Source: Streptomyces sp. DHE7-1
GTDB taxonomy: Bacteria > Actinomycetota > Actinomycetes > Streptomycetales > Streptomycetaceae
Length of the DNA: 64,000 bases
Assembly: GCA_016432725.1 (NCBI GenBank)
Contig: JACJDG010000003.1
Location: 4,836,001 to 4,900,000, forward strand
Direction: 5' to 3'
Shown piece after piece: positions 49,943 through 59,722 of this stretch. A program made the translations under genes and the position numbers. The stretch's first letter is position 1, and the number at the start of each line of letters is the position of its first letter. The notes beneath the pieces are model-generated. The model was given only the letters and a program-made list of their open reading frames with translations, searched no databases and was not told the DNA's origin.

Positions 49943-50044
49943 CGCGCGCCCCCTTGCTACCGGATCTTCACACCGGTTTCATGGCGTCTACAGGCGTCCC
50001 ACCGGTACCGGTGGAGCGCCCAACCAAGCCTGTGGGGGGTCCAG

Positions 50045-51775
50045 TTGAACAGTGCACACCGATCCAGACGGCTGGCGGCGACGCTGCTGACCGCCGCTCT
50101 CGCCGGGGCGGGACTGACCGTCGCCGGCGCGCCCGCCGCCTACGCGGCGGCCTCGGACGCCGTGATCAAGCTGCCCATCTCCTCGTACTCCGCGATCGCC
50201 GTCGACTCCGTCCATCAGCGTGTGTTCGTCGCCGACAGCAACACGAGCTACTACCTCAACAAGGGCACCATCGCCGTCTACGACTTCCAGGGCGAGCGGG
50301 TCGCCACCCTCCAGACGCCGGCCCATGTCTCCGGTCTGGCCCTCAGCGCCGACAGCTCCAAGCTCTACGCCGGCCTGCGCGAGCAGATCCAGACCTACGA
50401 CACCACCACCCTCGACCCGGCCCTGCTCGCCTACGCCAACACCGACACCTGCGGCCGCGACCTCGCCTTCTCCGGCGGCCAGTTGTACTTCACCACGCCG
50501 TACTCCCAGTACATCGGCGAGTGCCCCACCGCCCAGACCTACCTGGACGGCGTGGTCGACGGCACGCACACCCGCACCGGCTGGAACGACTACGGCCGGC
50601 TCCAGCTCGAGGCGGGCCCCGGCGGCCGGATGCTGATGGGCCAGCCGCGCAACGCGAAGGCGGCCGACCCCTTCGTCACGGTCTACGACACCGGCGGCGA
50701 CTCCCTGGTCCGCGCCGCCGCGCGCCGCTTCGCCGACAGCGCGGGCAACGGCGCGCTGGACCTGAAGGACATGGCGTTCTCCGCCGACGGAAGCAAGATC
50801 GCCCTCGCCGACGCGGCCTACGGCACCCGGCTGCTCAACACCGCCGACCTCTCCGACGCGGCGGACTCCTACCCGGCCCTCCCGGACGGCGCCACCGCCG
50901 GCTCGGTCGCCTTCAGCGGTGACGGCAAGTACCTGGCGCGGGGCGCGGCGGCCACCGGCGCCACCCCCGACCTGCTCCTCCAGCCCGCCGACCCCACCGA
51001 CGCGACGGCCCCGCTGGAGTTCGTCTTCGAGGGCAGCCTCGACGGCGAGCGGGTCGCCCCGCGCGGCATGGAGTGGGCGGCCGACGGCTCCCGGCTGTTC
51101 GCGGTGACCACCAACGCGGCCGGCAGCCAGTTCTGGCTGCACGTCATCCAGCCCCCGGCCGTCCAGTACGGCACCGCCTTCACCGGCGGCCTCACCCACA
51201 GCCCCGCCGGGGCGGTGGCGGGTGAACCGCTGGCGGTGCGCGGCCGGCTCCAGTGGGACGGGCCCGCGCCCGCCGGGCCGCTGAAGGTGACCGCCGTGCG
51301 CCAGGACGCCGACGGCACGCACCAGCTCGGCACCGCGACCGTCAAGGACGACGGCACCTTCACCGTCCTCGACGAGCCCGACCTGGTCGGCGAGGCCACC
51401 TACACCGTGTCGTTCCTCGGTGACCTGACCCACCGCCCGGCCACCGACGTCACCACCACCGTCACGGTCGGCAAGGCACCCAGCTCGATCACGCTCACCG
51501 CGCCCGCGGAGGCCGGCATGAGCGAGGGCGTGCACATCACCGGCACGTTCGCCGCCCAGGGCAAGGCGCTGCCCGACCGGGCCACGCTCACGGTGAAGCG
51601 CACGGACCGGCTCGGCACCGGCACCCTGTCGTCGGTCACGGTCGCCGCCGACGGCACCTTCACCATCGACGACCTGCCGCGCACCCGCCGCGACACGACC
51701 TACACGGTCGCCTGGGCCGGTGACACCCTGCACGAGGGCGCCACGGCGTCGGCGACGGTGAACGTCCGGCGCTGA
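50045..51775 (+). CDS. Secreted beta-propeller-like protein with Ig-like C-terminal repeats
   Basis: 576 residues. The start is TTG 50045 with GGGGGG six bases upstream, giving MNSAHRSRRLAATLLTAALA then AGAPAAYAA, a clear signal peptide. Residues 40-400 contain repeated segments such as VFVADSNTSYYLNKGTIAVYDF, split here as VFVADSN and GTIAVYDF, and LALSADSSKLYAGL, typical of YVTN/WD-like propellers. The C-terminal 170 residues form two repeats with YTVSFLGDLTHRPA and YTVAWAGDTLHEGA, like bacterial Ig-type domains. It is probably a cell-surface or secreted protein. The function is unknown. Confidence 0.8.
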   Translation: MNSAHRSRRLAATLLTAALAGAGLTVAGAPAAYAAASDAVIKLPISSYSAIAVDSVHQRVFVADSNTSYYLNKGTIAVYDFQGERVATLQTPAHVSGLALSADSSKLYAGLREQIQTYDTTTLDPALLAYANTDTCGRDLAFSGGQLYFTTPYSQYIGECPTAQTYLDGVVDGTHTRTGWNDYGRLQLEAGPGGRMLMGQPRNAKAADPFVTVYDTGGDSLVRAAARRFADSAGNGALDLKDMAFSADGSKIALADAAYGTRLLNTADLSDAADSYPALPDGATAGSVAFSGDGKYLARGAAATGATPDLLLQPADPTDATAPLEFVFEGSLDGERVAPRGMEWAADGSRLFAVTTNAAGSQFWLHVIQPPAVQYGTAFTGGLTHSPAGAVAGEPLAVRGRLQWDGPAPAGPLKVTAVRQDADGTHQLGTATVKDDGTFTVLDEPDLVGEATYTVSFLGDLTHRPATDVTTTVTVGKAPSSITLTAPAEAGMSEGVHITGTFAAQGKALPDRATLTVKRTDRLGTGTLSSVTVAADGTFTIDDLPRTRRDTTYTVAWAGDTLHEGATASATVNVRR

Positions 51776-51857
51776 GGCCGGCCGGATGTGTGGCACCCGG
51801 TCCGCGCGTCGCTGCGGGATGCGCGCGGACCGGGGCCGTTCGGGGACCCGGGGCGGG

Positions 51858-52277
51858 TCAGTGGGCCGAGCTGAGTTCCCTCGGCCCGGCCAGGGCGGCG
51901 GCGTGGGCGTCCATCCGCTCGGCCGAGAGGATCGCCGCCGCGGTGTCGGCGCGGGAGGCGGCGACCACCAGCGCCCGGCCCGCGAGGGCGTGCGCCCGCC
52001 GGTGCAGGCCCGCCGTCTCACCGGCGACGGCCGGCTGGGCGCGCAGCGGCGCCCGTCCTCCGCGCAGCCGGGCCACCTGGGCCGCGAGCCGCTCGGCGGC
52101 CGCCTCCAGATCGGCGCAGGGGGTCAGGGCGCGCAGTTCGTCGGTGACGGCGAGCAGGGCGGCGAGATGCCCGGCGAGCTGGATGTCCAGCTCCTCCTCG
52201 CGCGAGCGGTGGGGGAAGTCGGAAGGATCGCCGGCCATCGTGCTGTGGACCGACTTGGAGCGGATCGGTTCGTACAT
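51858..52277 (-). CDS. Conserved hypothetical actinobacterial protein
   Basis: 139 residues from ATG 52277, with AGGAGG nine bases upstream. It starts MYEPIRSKSVHSTMAGDPSD and is mostly Ala/Arg-rich helix, with no Cys-metal site or membrane segment. One possible coiled stretch lies near residues 30-75 (DIQLAGHLAALLAVTDELRA). I do not recognise a characterised family. A plausible promoter lies just upstream, so it is probably monocistronic. Confidence 0.65.
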   Translation of the reverse strand: MYEPIRSKSVHSTMAGDPSDFPHRSREEELDIQLAGHLAALLAVTDELRALTPCADLEAAAERLAAQVARLRGGRAPLRAQPAVAGETAGLHRRAHALAGRALVVAASRADTAAAILSAERMDAHAAALAGPRELSSAH

Positions 52278-52288
52278 GGGGGATGGCC

Positions 52289-52306
52289 TCCTGTGCTCTG
52301 ACAGGA
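52289..52306. promoter_or_regulatory. Inverted repeat in the leader of the hypothetical gene
   Basis: TCCTGT (52289-52294) and ACAGGA (52301-52306) are exact complements with a six-base spacer. The repeat overlaps the AGGAGG ribosome site, so pairing in the mRNA could limit translation. Confidence 0.35.
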
Positions 52307-52310
52307 AGCC

Positions 52311-52339
52311 ATCCTAGCTTGGATTTCGTCTAAAGTTGA
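52311..52339 (-). promoter_or_regulatory. Possible promoter of the hypothetical gene
   Basis: On the minus strand TCAACT (52339-52334), 17 bases and TAGGAT (52316-52311) resemble -35 and -10 boxes; the -35 match is weak (three of six). Confidence 0.4.
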
Positions 52340-52446
52340 GTCGGGTCACGGATCGCGGCCCTCCGGCTACCCTCGGCAGAACCCCCGGGCTCCCGCGGCC
52401 GCCCCCTGGGGGCGTCTCCCCGATCCTCGCGGGTCCGCGACGCCCC

Positions 52447-53658
52447 CTAGGGCTGGCCGTAGCCGTCCAGGAAGGTCCCGATCCGGGTCACCGCGTCCCG
52501 GAGGTCGCCGGCGCTGGGCAGCGTCACCACCCGGAAGTGGTCCGGTTCGGGCCAGTTGAACCCGGTGCCCTGCACGACCATGATCTTCTCCTGGCGCAGC
52601 AGGTCCAGCACCATCCGCCGGTCGTCCTTGATCTTGAACACCTGCGGGTCCAGGCGCGGGAACAGGTACAGCGCTCCCTTGGGCCTGACACAGCTCACCC
52701 CCGGGATCTGGGTCAGCAGCTCGTAGGCGACGTCCATCTGCTCCTTCAGCCGCCCGCCCGGCAGCACCAGGTCGTTGATCGTCTGCCGGCCGCCGAGCGC
52801 GGCGACGACCCCGTGCTGGCCCGGCATGTTCGCGCACAGGCGCATATTCGCCAGGACCGTCAGGCCCTCGATGTAGGAGTCGGCGTGGGCGCGCGGGCCC
52901 GAGATCGACATCCAGCCGACCCGGTAGCCGGCCACCCGGTAGGCCTTGGACATGCCGTTGAAGGTGAGGGTCAGCAGGTCGGGGGCGACCTTCGCGGTCG
53001 GCGTGTGCGTGGCGCCGTCGTAGAGGATCTTGTCGTAGATCTCGTCCGAGCAGACCAGCAGGTTGTGCCGGCGGGCGATGTCGGTCAGGCCCTTGAGCAC
53101 CGCCTCGTCGTACACCGCGCCCGTGGGGTTGTTCGGGTTGATGATGACGATCGCCTTGGTGCGGTCGGTGACCTTGCGCTCGACGTCGGCGAGGTCGGGC
53201 ATCCAGTCGGACTGCTCGTCGCAGCGGTAGTGCACGGCCGTGCCGCCGGACAGGGAGACGGCCGCCGTCCACAGCGGGTAGTCCGGCGCCGGCACCAGCA
53301 CCTCGTCGCCGTCGTCCAGCAGGCCCTGCATCGCCATCACGATCAGCTCGGACACGCCGTTGCCGATGTAGACGTGCTCGACGTCCGTCTCGATGCCGAT
53401 GGTCTGGTTGTGCATGACGACCGCGCGCCGGGCGGCCAGCAGGCCCTTGGCGTCGCCGTAGCCGTGCGCGCCGGAGACGTTGCGCAGGATGTCCTCGAGG
53501 ATCTCCGGCGGGCACTCGAAGCCGAACGCGGCCGGGTTGCCCGTGTTGAGCTTCAGGATGCGGTGCCCGGCCGCCTCCAGGCGCATCGCCTCCTCGAGAA
53601 CCGGGCCCCGGATCTCGTAACAGACATTGGCGAGCTTGGTCGACTGGATCACCTGCAT
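52447..53658 (-). CDS. Alanine-type aminotransferase (AlaA-like, class I)
   Basis: 403 residues. ATG 53658 gives the usual family start MQVIQSTKLANVCYEIRGP; an upstream GTG at 53709 adds 17 residues without family support. Signatures: HGYGDAKGLLAARRAV, VLVPAPDYPLWTAAVSL, the NPNNPTGAVY turn, DEIYDKILYD with the PLP-contact Asp/Tyr, and SKAYRVAGYRVGW with the PLP Lys. It moves amino groups between pyruvate and glutamate or similar. The order and spacing suggest a separate transcript. Confidence 0.9.
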   Translation of the reverse strand: MQVIQSTKLANVCYEIRGPVLEEAMRLEAAGHRILKLNTGNPAAFGFECPPEILEDILRNVSGAHGYGDAKGLLAARRAVVMHNQTIGIETDVEHVYIGNGVSELIVMAMQGLLDDGDEVLVPAPDYPLWTAAVSLSGGTAVHYRCDEQSDWMPDLADVERKVTDRTKAIVIINPNNPTGAVYDEAVLKGLTDIARRHNLLVCSDEIYDKILYDGATHTPTAKVAPDLLTLTFNGMSKAYRVAGYRVGWMSISGPRAHADSYIEGLTVLANMRLCANMPGQHGVVAALGGRQTINDLVLPGGRLKEQMDVAYELLTQIPGVSCVRPKGALYLFPRLDPQVFKIKDDRRMVLDLLRQEKIMVVQGTGFNWPEPDHFRVVTLPSAGDLRDAVTRIGTFLDGYGQP

Positions 53659-53866
53659 GTCCGTGAGCTTACGACCCGGTAACGGCTCATGGGTGGTGTC
53701 TTCCGCCACTTGAGACGGTGCCGGTTTGCCTCGTTATCGGCCGTAGCTGTCTCAGAAGTCACTCGCGTCCCTAGAATGCGCCGCGGTGCCGGTGTGCCGA
53801 GGCCGCGGATGTGCCTGGTGCGACAGGGGGCGGCCCCAGAACGGCCGGACAAAGGGGAGGGTGGGG

Positions 53867-54558
53867 TTGTACGAGGCGCACGGTGGCGGCGGCGAACCGG
53901 AGGTTCAGCCGAACGTGTACCACCCGCAGACGGCCGCGGCTCCCTCGTACGAGGAGTACGCCGATCCCGCCGCCGCCCACGGCTGGCAGAACACCTACGA
54001 CGAGACCCGCGAGCTGCCCGCGCTCGCCGGACCGTCCGGGCCCGCCGGGCCGCCCGCCACCGCCCCGTCGCGGCCGGCGCGGACGGCGGCCGCCGCGACC
54101 GGCGACGACAGCGTCGGGCGCCCGCCCGCCGCCGGACGGCGCTCGTCGCCGGAGGTCTCGGCGCGGTGGGCGCGGTCGCGGTGCTCGCGGTCCTCGCCTG
54201 GCCGGACGGCGCCCCGGCCGGAACCCGCCCGGCCGGCGACGGGCCCGCCCGCGTCCCCGGTACGGCGACCACCCGCGCGGACTCCTCCGACCCCGCCGCG
54301 AGCGCGCCGGGCACCGGGCCGGGCCTGCCCGCGACGTCGTCGTCCACCGCGCCCGTGCCCGCCGCGGACGGTTCCGCGGCCACCGCCACCGGGGGTTCCA
54401 CGGCCCCCGGCGCGTCGGCCGCGCCCGGCTCCCCGGCCGCCACCGCCCCCGTCTCTCCCGCGCCGACGCTCACGGCCGCCACGCCGACGCCGTCCGACGT
54501 TGGAACCACGGCCGGCGGCCGGGGTCACGGCCACGGCGCGACGAAGCGGCCCCGGTAG
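53867..54558 (+). CDS. Single-pass membrane protein with Ala/Pro/Thr-rich exterior (frame broken once)
   Basis: About 230 residues if corrected. The start is TTG 53867, six bases after AGGGGAGG. The N-terminal 80 residues are Pro/Gly/Glu-rich and cytoplasmic (MYEAHGGGGEPEVQPNVYHP), then RRAPARRRTALVAGGLGAVG starts a membrane helix (AVAVLAVLAW). After it come about 110 residues rich in Ala, Pro, Ser and Thr, ending near KRPR. The frame changes near 54115-54121, where one base is missing in a G/C run. This layout is common for Streptomyces membrane-anchored wall or signalling proteins. No known domain is visible. Confidence 0.6.
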
Positions 54559-54767
54559 CACGAGGCGGTCGTAACGACCCGTCAAGTGGGTAGTGATCGC
54601 ACGTGAGTTGTGGTCGCCACCCGACAAACGTGCGCGTATGCCCCCAGGCGGCCACGCCGTCGCACACAACTGCTTGCCCCCGCACGCCCCTCTCATGAGA
54701 ATGCTCATGACAAACGCGAGCGACCGGAAGATCTCCGGTCGCCCAAGTCGCAAGAGGGGACCCCCAC

Positions 54768-55601
54768 ATGAACAAGCCTCTCCTGGCCGCGCTCTCCTCC
54801 CTGGCCATCGCCGGGCTGGGCGCGACCCCGGCGGTCGCAGCCCCGCAGGCCAAGGCGGCCAACGCGGTGACCGTCAACTTCGCCGGGACCGTCTCGCTCA
54901 GCAACTGCTCCGGCTCGGTCATCCGCTTCCCCAACTCCGCGGACACCGACCCGGCGCTCGTGCTGACCAACGGCCACTGCCTGGAGACCGGCTTCCCGGC
55001 GCCCGGCCAGGTCATCACCGGCCAGTCCTCCAGCCGCACCTTCGGCCTGCTGAACTCCTCGGGCAGCAAGGTGGCCACGCTCCGCGCCAACCAGGTCGTC
55101 TACTCGACCATGACGGACACCGACGTCACGATCTACCGCACCACCACCACCTACGCGGCGATCAAGAGCTCGTACGGCATCAGCCCGCTCACCATGCAGG
55201 ACACGCACCCGGTCGCCGGCACCGCCATCAAGGTCGTCTCCGGCTACTGGAAGCGCATCTACAGCTGCAACATCGACGGCTTCGTGTACCGCCTCAAGGA
55301 GGGCGACTGGACCTGGAAGGACTCGGTCCGCTACACCTCCGCCTGCAACACCATCGGCGGCACCTCGGGCTCGCCGGTGATCGACACCGCCACCGGCAAG
55401 GTCGTCGCCGTCAACAACACGGGCAACGAGGACGGCCAGCGCTGCACCGAGAACAACCCCTGCGAGGTCGACCAGAGCGGCAACGTCACCGTCCGCCAGG
55501 GCATCAACTACGCCGAGGAGACCTACAACATCCCGGCCTGCTTCACCACCGGCAACAAGCTGAACCTGAGCGCGTCCGGCTGCACCCTGCCCAAGCCGTA
55601 A
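54768..55601 (+). CDS. Secreted trypsin-like serine protease family protein
   Basis: 277 residues from ATG 54768. The signal peptide is MNKPLLAALSSLAIAGLGAT with cleavage near AVAA. The triad is readable: His in LVLTNGHC, Asp in TDTDVTIYR, and Ser in GGTSGSPVID, in the right order and spacing for the S1 fold. Several Cys residues could form disulfides. It is a typical extracellular protease of Streptomyces. The upstream 200 bases are less GC-rich and may hold its promoter, but I found no convincing boxes. Confidence 0.88.
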   Translation: MNKPLLAALSSLAIAGLGATPAVAAPQAKAANAVTVNFAGTVSLSNCSGSVIRFPNSADTDPALVLTNGHCLETGFPAPGQVITGQSSSRTFGLLNSSGSKVATLRANQVVYSTMTDTDVTIYRTTTTYAAIKSSYGISPLTMQDTHPVAGTAIKVVSGYWKRIYSCNIDGFVYRLKEGDWTWKDSVRYTSACNTIGGTSGSPVIDTATGKVVAVNNTGNEDGQRCTENNPCEVDQSGNVTVRQGINYAEETYNIPACFTTGNKLNLSASGCTLPKP

Positions 55602-55649
55602 CCCCGCCGCCACGGCCCGCTGTCCGAGCCGTGGCCCGGGACCGGGCGG

Positions 55650-57260
55650 TCACACCGGTGTCCGGCGGACCGCCCGGCCCGCCAGCACGTCCGTGCGGCG
55701 GCCGTCCTCGATCGCGAGGCGGCCGTCGACCAGCACGTACGGAATCCCGGCCGGGAGCGCACGGGGCTCGGCGAACGTGGCGCCGGCGGCGACGCCGGCC
55801 GGGTCGAACAGCACCAGGTCGGCCCGGTACCCCTCGCGCACCAGCCCCCGGTCCGGCAGCCGCAGCCGGGCCGCGGGCCGCGCGGTGAGATGGGCGACGC
55901 ACTCCTCCAGCGTCAGCACACCCGCCTCCCGCACGTAGTGCCCGAGATAGCGCGGGAAGGTGCCGTAGGCGCGCGGATGCGGCTTGGCGCCCCGCAGGAT
56001 GCCGTCGGAGCCTCCGGTGTGGGCGCGGTGCCGCATGATCGTGCGGACGTTCTCCTCGTGCCCGACGTGCTGGAGGATCGTCGTGCCGAGCCGGTCCTCC
56101 ACCAGCAGCCGGCGGGCGGTCGTCCAGGGGTCCTCGCCGCGCGCGGCCGCCGACTCCCGCACGGTGCGCCCGACATGGTCCGCCAGGGCCGGAGCGGTCA
56201 CGCCGGAGATCTCGATCGTGTCCCACTCCACCGGCACGCCGTGGCAGCCGTCCGAGCCGGTGACCTCCAGGTCGTGCCGGATGCGCTCGGCCGTCGCCGG
56301 GTCGGCGAGCCGGGCCAGGATCTCCTCCGGCCCGCCCTCGCCCGCCCAGCTCGGCAGCAGCGCGGCGAGGGTGGTGCAGCCGGGGGTGTAGGGGTAGCTG
56401 TCCAGGGTGATGTCGGCGCCGGAGTCCAGCGCCCGGTCGAGCAGGGCGAGGAGTTCGGGCGCCCGGCCCTCGTTCACCCCGAAGTTCATCGTCGCGTGGG
56501 CCAGGTGCAGCGGGCAGCCCGCCCTCCGGGTGAGCTCCACCATCTCGGCGTACGCCTCCAGGGCGCCGGCGCCGTAGGACCGGTGGTGCGGGCAGTAGTA
56601 GCCGCCGTACCCGGCCACCACCCGGCACAGCTCGGTCAGTTCGGCGTCGTCCGCGTACATGCCGGGCGTGTAGGTGAGCCCGGAGGACAGGCCGACCGCG
56701 CCCTGCTCCAGGCCCTCCGCGACCAACTGCCGCATACGGTCCAGCTCCTGGCGGGTCGCCGGGCGGTCCTCCCAGCCGACGGCCAGCGCGCGGACCGTGC
56801 CCTGCGGGATCAGATAGGCCGCGTTCACGGCGATCCCGCCGTCGAGGCGGTCCAGGTACTCGCCGACCGTGCGCCAGTCGAGGTCCACGTCGTCGCCGTA
56901 CCCGTTCCAGCCGGTGATCGCCCGGCGGACCTCCTCCAGCGTGCGGTCGTCCACCGGCGCGTACGACAGCCCGTCCTGCCCGACGACCTCGAGCGTGACC
57001 CCCTGGGCGAGCTTCGCGCTGTGGTCCGGGTCGCGCAGCAGGGCCAGGTCGGAGTGGGCGTGCATGTCGATGAAGCCGGGGGACAGTACGAGCCCCTCCG
57101 CGTCCAGCTCCCGCCGCGCCCGCGGCCGCTGGCAGCCCGCCGCCGCGGCCTCCTTGACGATGGAGACGATCCGGCCGCCGTCGACCACCACGTCGGCGCG
57201 GTAGGAGTCCGCGCCGCTGCCGTCGACGACGTCGGCGTCCCGGATGACCAGCTCCTCCAC
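55650..57260 (-). CDS. N-acyl-D-amino-acid deacylase / D-aminoacylase family amidohydrolase
   Basis: 536 residues from GTG 57260, with AGGGGG directly upstream, eight bases after the neighbouring deaminase stop, so they form one unit. Zinc site HAHSDLALL near residue 65; [10 protein letters not shown] near 95-105, [14 protein letters not shown] with the D-aminoacylase turn, and [14 protein letters not shown] with the late Asp. Enzymes of this family free D-amino acids from N-acyl forms. With the PLP deaminase and the RidA/GntP genes nearby it suggests use of D-amino acid derivatives as nutrients. Confidence 0.87.
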   Translation of the reverse strand: MEELVIRDADVVDGSGADSYRADVVVDGGRIVSIVKEAAAAGCQRPRARRELDAEGLVLSPGFIDMHAHSDLALLRDPDHSAKLAQGVTLEVVGQDGLSYAPVDDRTLEEVRRAITGWNGYGDDVDLDWRTVGEYLDRLDGGIAVNAAYLIPQGTVRALAVGWEDRPATRQELDRMRQLVAEGLEQGAVGLSSGLTYTPGMYADDAELTELCRVVAGYGGYYCPHHRSYGAGALEAYAEMVELTRRAGCPLHLAHATMNFGVNEGRAPELLALLDRALDSGADITLDSYPYTPGCTTLAALLPSWAGEGGPEEILARLADPATAERIRHDLEVTGSDGCHGVPVEWDTIEISGVTAPALADHVGRTVRESAAARGEDPWTTARRLLVEDRLGTTILQHVGHEENVRTIMRHRAHTGGSDGILRGAKPHPRAYGTFPRYLGHYVREAGVLTLEECVAHLTARPAARLRLPDRGLVREGYRADLVLFDPAGVAAGATFAEPRALPAGIPYVLVDGRLAIEDGRRTDVLAGRAVRRTPV

Positions 57261-57268
57261 GGTGCCCC

Positions 57269-58546
57269 CTAGAAGAACGTGCGGATGTAGTCGACGACCG
57301 TCCCGTCCGCCTCGGCCAGCGGGATGAGCTGCCACTTGTCGAAGGACGTGCACGGGTGGGACAGGCCGAAGCCGACCCAGTCACCGACCTCCAGGTCCGC
57401 GTCCCCGGTGGTGCGCAGCCAGGCGTGCTGGTCGGACAGACCGGTCACCGTGACTCCGTCGGCCGGGCGCTCGGCGCCGTCCCGGCGCACCACCTGGGCC
57501 TCGGGCAGGTCCAGGTCGTGGGCCGCGTCCCGCTTGCCCGCGTTGGCGAAGGCCTGCTCCGGCGAGGGCCGGGAGACGACCTGCGCCCACAGCCGGAACG
57601 CGGGCTCCAGCGCGCCCTCTTGGGGGACGCGGGTGAACGGGGTGAGCCTGCGGTAGTGCCCGTCGTCGTGCGAGACGTAGGCGCCCGAGCGCAGCAGCTT
57701 GAGCACGGGGGCGGACAGTCCGGGGATCTCCGCGAACACGTCGGCCACCGCGTCGAACCACGCGCTGCCGCCGGCGCTCACCACGATCTCGTCCACCCCG
57801 GCGAACCGGCCGCTCCTGTCGAAGTCGGCGGCCAGTGCCGTCAGCCGCCGCAGGTAGGCCGTCACCCGTGCGGTGTCGGCCTTCGGCACCTCGCCCTCGT
57901 ACCCCGCCACCCCGACCAGCCGGAGCGTCGGTACGGCGGCCACGGCGTCGGCGACGGCCGCGCACTCCGCCTCCGTGCGCACCCCGGTACGGGCTCCGTC
58001 GCCCGCGGCCAGCTCCACCACGACGTCCACCGGGCGGGCGGCGCCGCGCAGGGCCGCGTCCATCAGCTCGACCCCGCGCACGGAGTCGACGTAGCAGACG
58101 AAGCGGAACCCGGGGTCGGCCGCCAGCTCGACGGCGACCCGGCGCAGCGCGGCCGGGTCCACCAGCTCGTTGGCCAGGAAGATCCGCTCGACGCCGAACG
58201 CCCGGGCCACCCACACCTGATGCGGCACCGCGAGCGTGATGCCCCAGGCGCCGTGCTCGATCTGCCGCTGGAACAGCCGCGGGGCCATCGAGGTCTTGCC
58301 GTGCGGCGCGAAGGCGAGGCCGTGCCGCTGCGCGTAGGTCTCCATGAGCGCCAGGTTGTGCTCGAGCCGCTCGGCGGACAAGGCGAGGACGGGCGTGCTG
58401 AACCCGCCCGTGAAGAGGTTGCGGCGCTGGGCGGCCAGCTCGGCGACGGTCATCCCCGCGGCGTCCGGCGGGAGGCCCTTGAAGCGGTGGTCCACCCGTT
58501 CCTCGGCGAGTCGGGCAAGCGCTTCGGCGCCGGTTTCGCGGGGCAT
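57269..58546 (-). CDS. PLP amino acid deaminase, D-threonine aldolase/DSD1-like
   Basis: 425 residues from ATG 58546 with AGGAGG nine bases upstream. It is an alanine-racemase-type barrel: [18 protein letters not shown] near residue 50, the PLP Lys in [14 protein letters not shown], and the metal-binding C-terminal [15 protein letters not shown] with His and Cys as in D-serine dehydratases. It probably converts a D-amino acid to a keto acid and ammonia through an enamine, which the RidA gene across the divergent promoter could process. It is divergent from the kinase-IclR-RidA operon. Confidence 0.85.
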   Translation of the reverse strand: MPRETGAEALARLAEERVDHRFKGLPPDAAGMTVAELAAQRRNLFTGGFSTPVLALSAERLEHNLALMETYAQRHGLAFAPHGKTSMAPRLFQRQIEHGAWGITLAVPHQVWVARAFGVERIFLANELVDPAALRRVAVELAADPGFRFVCYVDSVRGVELMDAALRGAARPVDVVVELAAGDGARTGVRTEAECAAVADAVAAVPTLRLVGVAGYEGEVPKADTARVTAYLRRLTALAADFDRSGRFAGVDEIVVSAGGSAWFDAVADVFAEIPGLSAPVLKLLRSGAYVSHDDGHYRRLTPFTRVPQEGALEPAFRLWAQVVSRPSPEQAFANAGKRDAAHDLDLPEAQVVRRDGAERPADGVTVTGLSDQHAWLRTTGDADLEVGDWVGFGLSHPCTSFDKWQLIPLAEADGTVVDYIRTFF

Positions 58547-58565
58547 GTGACCCTCCTGATCCGGT

Positions 58566-58586
58566 GCGTTGCACGATATGCAACGC
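58566..58586. promoter_or_regulatory. Operator-like inverted repeat in the divergent promoter, candidate IclR site
   Basis: GCGTTGCA (58566-58573) and TGCAACGC (58579-58586) are perfect complements with a five-base spacer. The repeat is centred between the divergent deaminase and kinase genes, upstream of the kinase -35 box and overlapping the likely minus-strand promoter. TTGCA-type palindromes are common for IclR regulators, and one is encoded in this locus. Confidence 0.7.
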
Positions 58587-58589
58587 CCA

Positions 58590-58619
58590 TTGCGTATGTC
58601 GCTCTCTGCTGTCTAGCAT
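58590..58619 (+). promoter_or_regulatory. Promoter of the kinase-IclR-RidA operon
   Basis: TTGCGT (58590-58595), 18 bases, then TAGCAT (58614-58619). It lies just downstream of the inverted repeat and 63 bases before the kinase start. Confidence 0.5.
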
Positions 58620-58681
58620 CTCGGCCGACACAGGGTCAACGAAAGCCGCCCACCCCCAGGATGACGAGGAGCCCCACCATC

Positions 58682-59722
58682 GTGAACGTCGTGGATGTCG
58701 TCACGCTCGGCGAGTCCATGGTCACCTTCCTGCCCACCCGGCCGGGCCGCCTCGCCGACGTCCCCTCCTTCGAACGGGGCATCGGCGGGGCCGAGTCCAA
58801 CACGGCCTGCGTCCTGGCCGCCCTCGGCCACTCCGCGCGGTGGGTGAGCCGGGTCGGCGCGGACGGCTTCGGCAGCCACCTGGTGGAGCGGATCGCTGGA
58901 TACGGCGTCGACGTCGGCGCCGTCCGCACCGACCCGGCCCGCCCCACCGGCGTCTACTTCCGCACGGCCGCCGACCGGGCCACCGCCGCCCACGAGGTGG
59001 CGTACTACCGGGCCGGCTCGGCGGCCTCCGCGATGTCCGTCACCAACACGGACCTGACGGCGGCCCGCGCCGGCCAGGTCCTGCACCTGTCGGGCATCAC
59101 GGCGGCACTGTCCGCGGAGTGCCTGGACCTGATGCGCGCGCTGATGGCGCCCGGGCCCGGCCGCCCGCTGGTCTCCTTCGACGTCAACTACCGTCCCGCG
59201 CTCTGGCGGGACGCCGACGGGCCACGTGTGCTGCGGGAACTGGCGCGGCGCGCGGACCTCGTCTTCGTCGGCGACGACGAGGCGCGCGAGGTGTGGGGGC
59301 TGCACGGCGGCAGGGCCATCAGGGAGGCGCTGCCCGAGCCGGCGACCGTGGTCGTCAAGCAGGGCAGGGGCGGAGCGACCGCCTTCACCAGGGGCACCGG
59401 GGGGCAGGAGGACGCCGACGGCACCGCGTTCCCCGTCCGTCCGCCGGCGGTCGACGTCGTCGCCCCCGTCGGCGCGGGCGACGCCTTCGCCGCCGGATTC
59501 CTGTCCGCCTCCCTCCGCGGCCTGCCGGTCGAACGGCGCCTGCGCCACGGCCACCTGGCGGCCGCGGCCGCCCTCACCACCTCCGCCGACCTCGCCGCCC
59601 CAGCCGCCCTCGGCCACGCTGACCGGCTGGCCGCCCTGGACGACCAGGCATGGGGGAGACTTCGACTCGGCCCCGGCTGGACACAGGCCGACCGGGCCCC
59701 GGAGGAGGCGAACACCCCATGA
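58682..59722 (+). CDS. PfkB-family sugar kinase, 2-keto-3-deoxygluconate kinase-like
   Basis: 346 residues from GTG 58682 (GAGGAG upstream). LGESMVTFLP at the N-terminus, GGAESNTACVLAALGH near 35-50 and the PfkB signature VAPVGAGDAFAAGFL with the catalytic Asp near 270 are clear. The pattern is closest to KdgK-like kinases of sugar acids. The stop overlaps the IclR start by ATGA. With the gluconate-type permease it suggests sugar-acid uptake and phosphorylation; the neighbouring deaminase fits a mixed amino-acid/keto-acid pathway. Confidence 0.88.
   Translation: MNVVDVVTLGESMVTFLPTRPGRLADVPSFERGIGGAESNTACVLAALGHSARWVSRVGADGFGSHLVERIAGYGVDVGAVRTDPARPTGVYFRTAADRATAAHEVAYYRAGSAASAMSVTNTDLTAARAGQVLHLSGITAALSAECLDLMRALMAPGPGRPLVSFDVNYRPALWRDADGPRVLRELARRADLVFVGDDEAREVWGLHGGRAIREALPEPATVVVKQGRGGATAFTRGTGGQEDADGTAFPVRPPAVDVVAPVGAGDAFAAGFLSASLRGLPVERRLRHGHLAAAAALTTSADLAAPAALGHADRLAALDDQAWGRLRLGPGWTQADRAPEEANTP

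Noticed and set aside
52400-52414. CGCCCCC/GGGGGCG palindrome as a terminator.
   Set aside because: The spacer is one base, so the full stem cannot close; only a short imperfect hairpin is possible.
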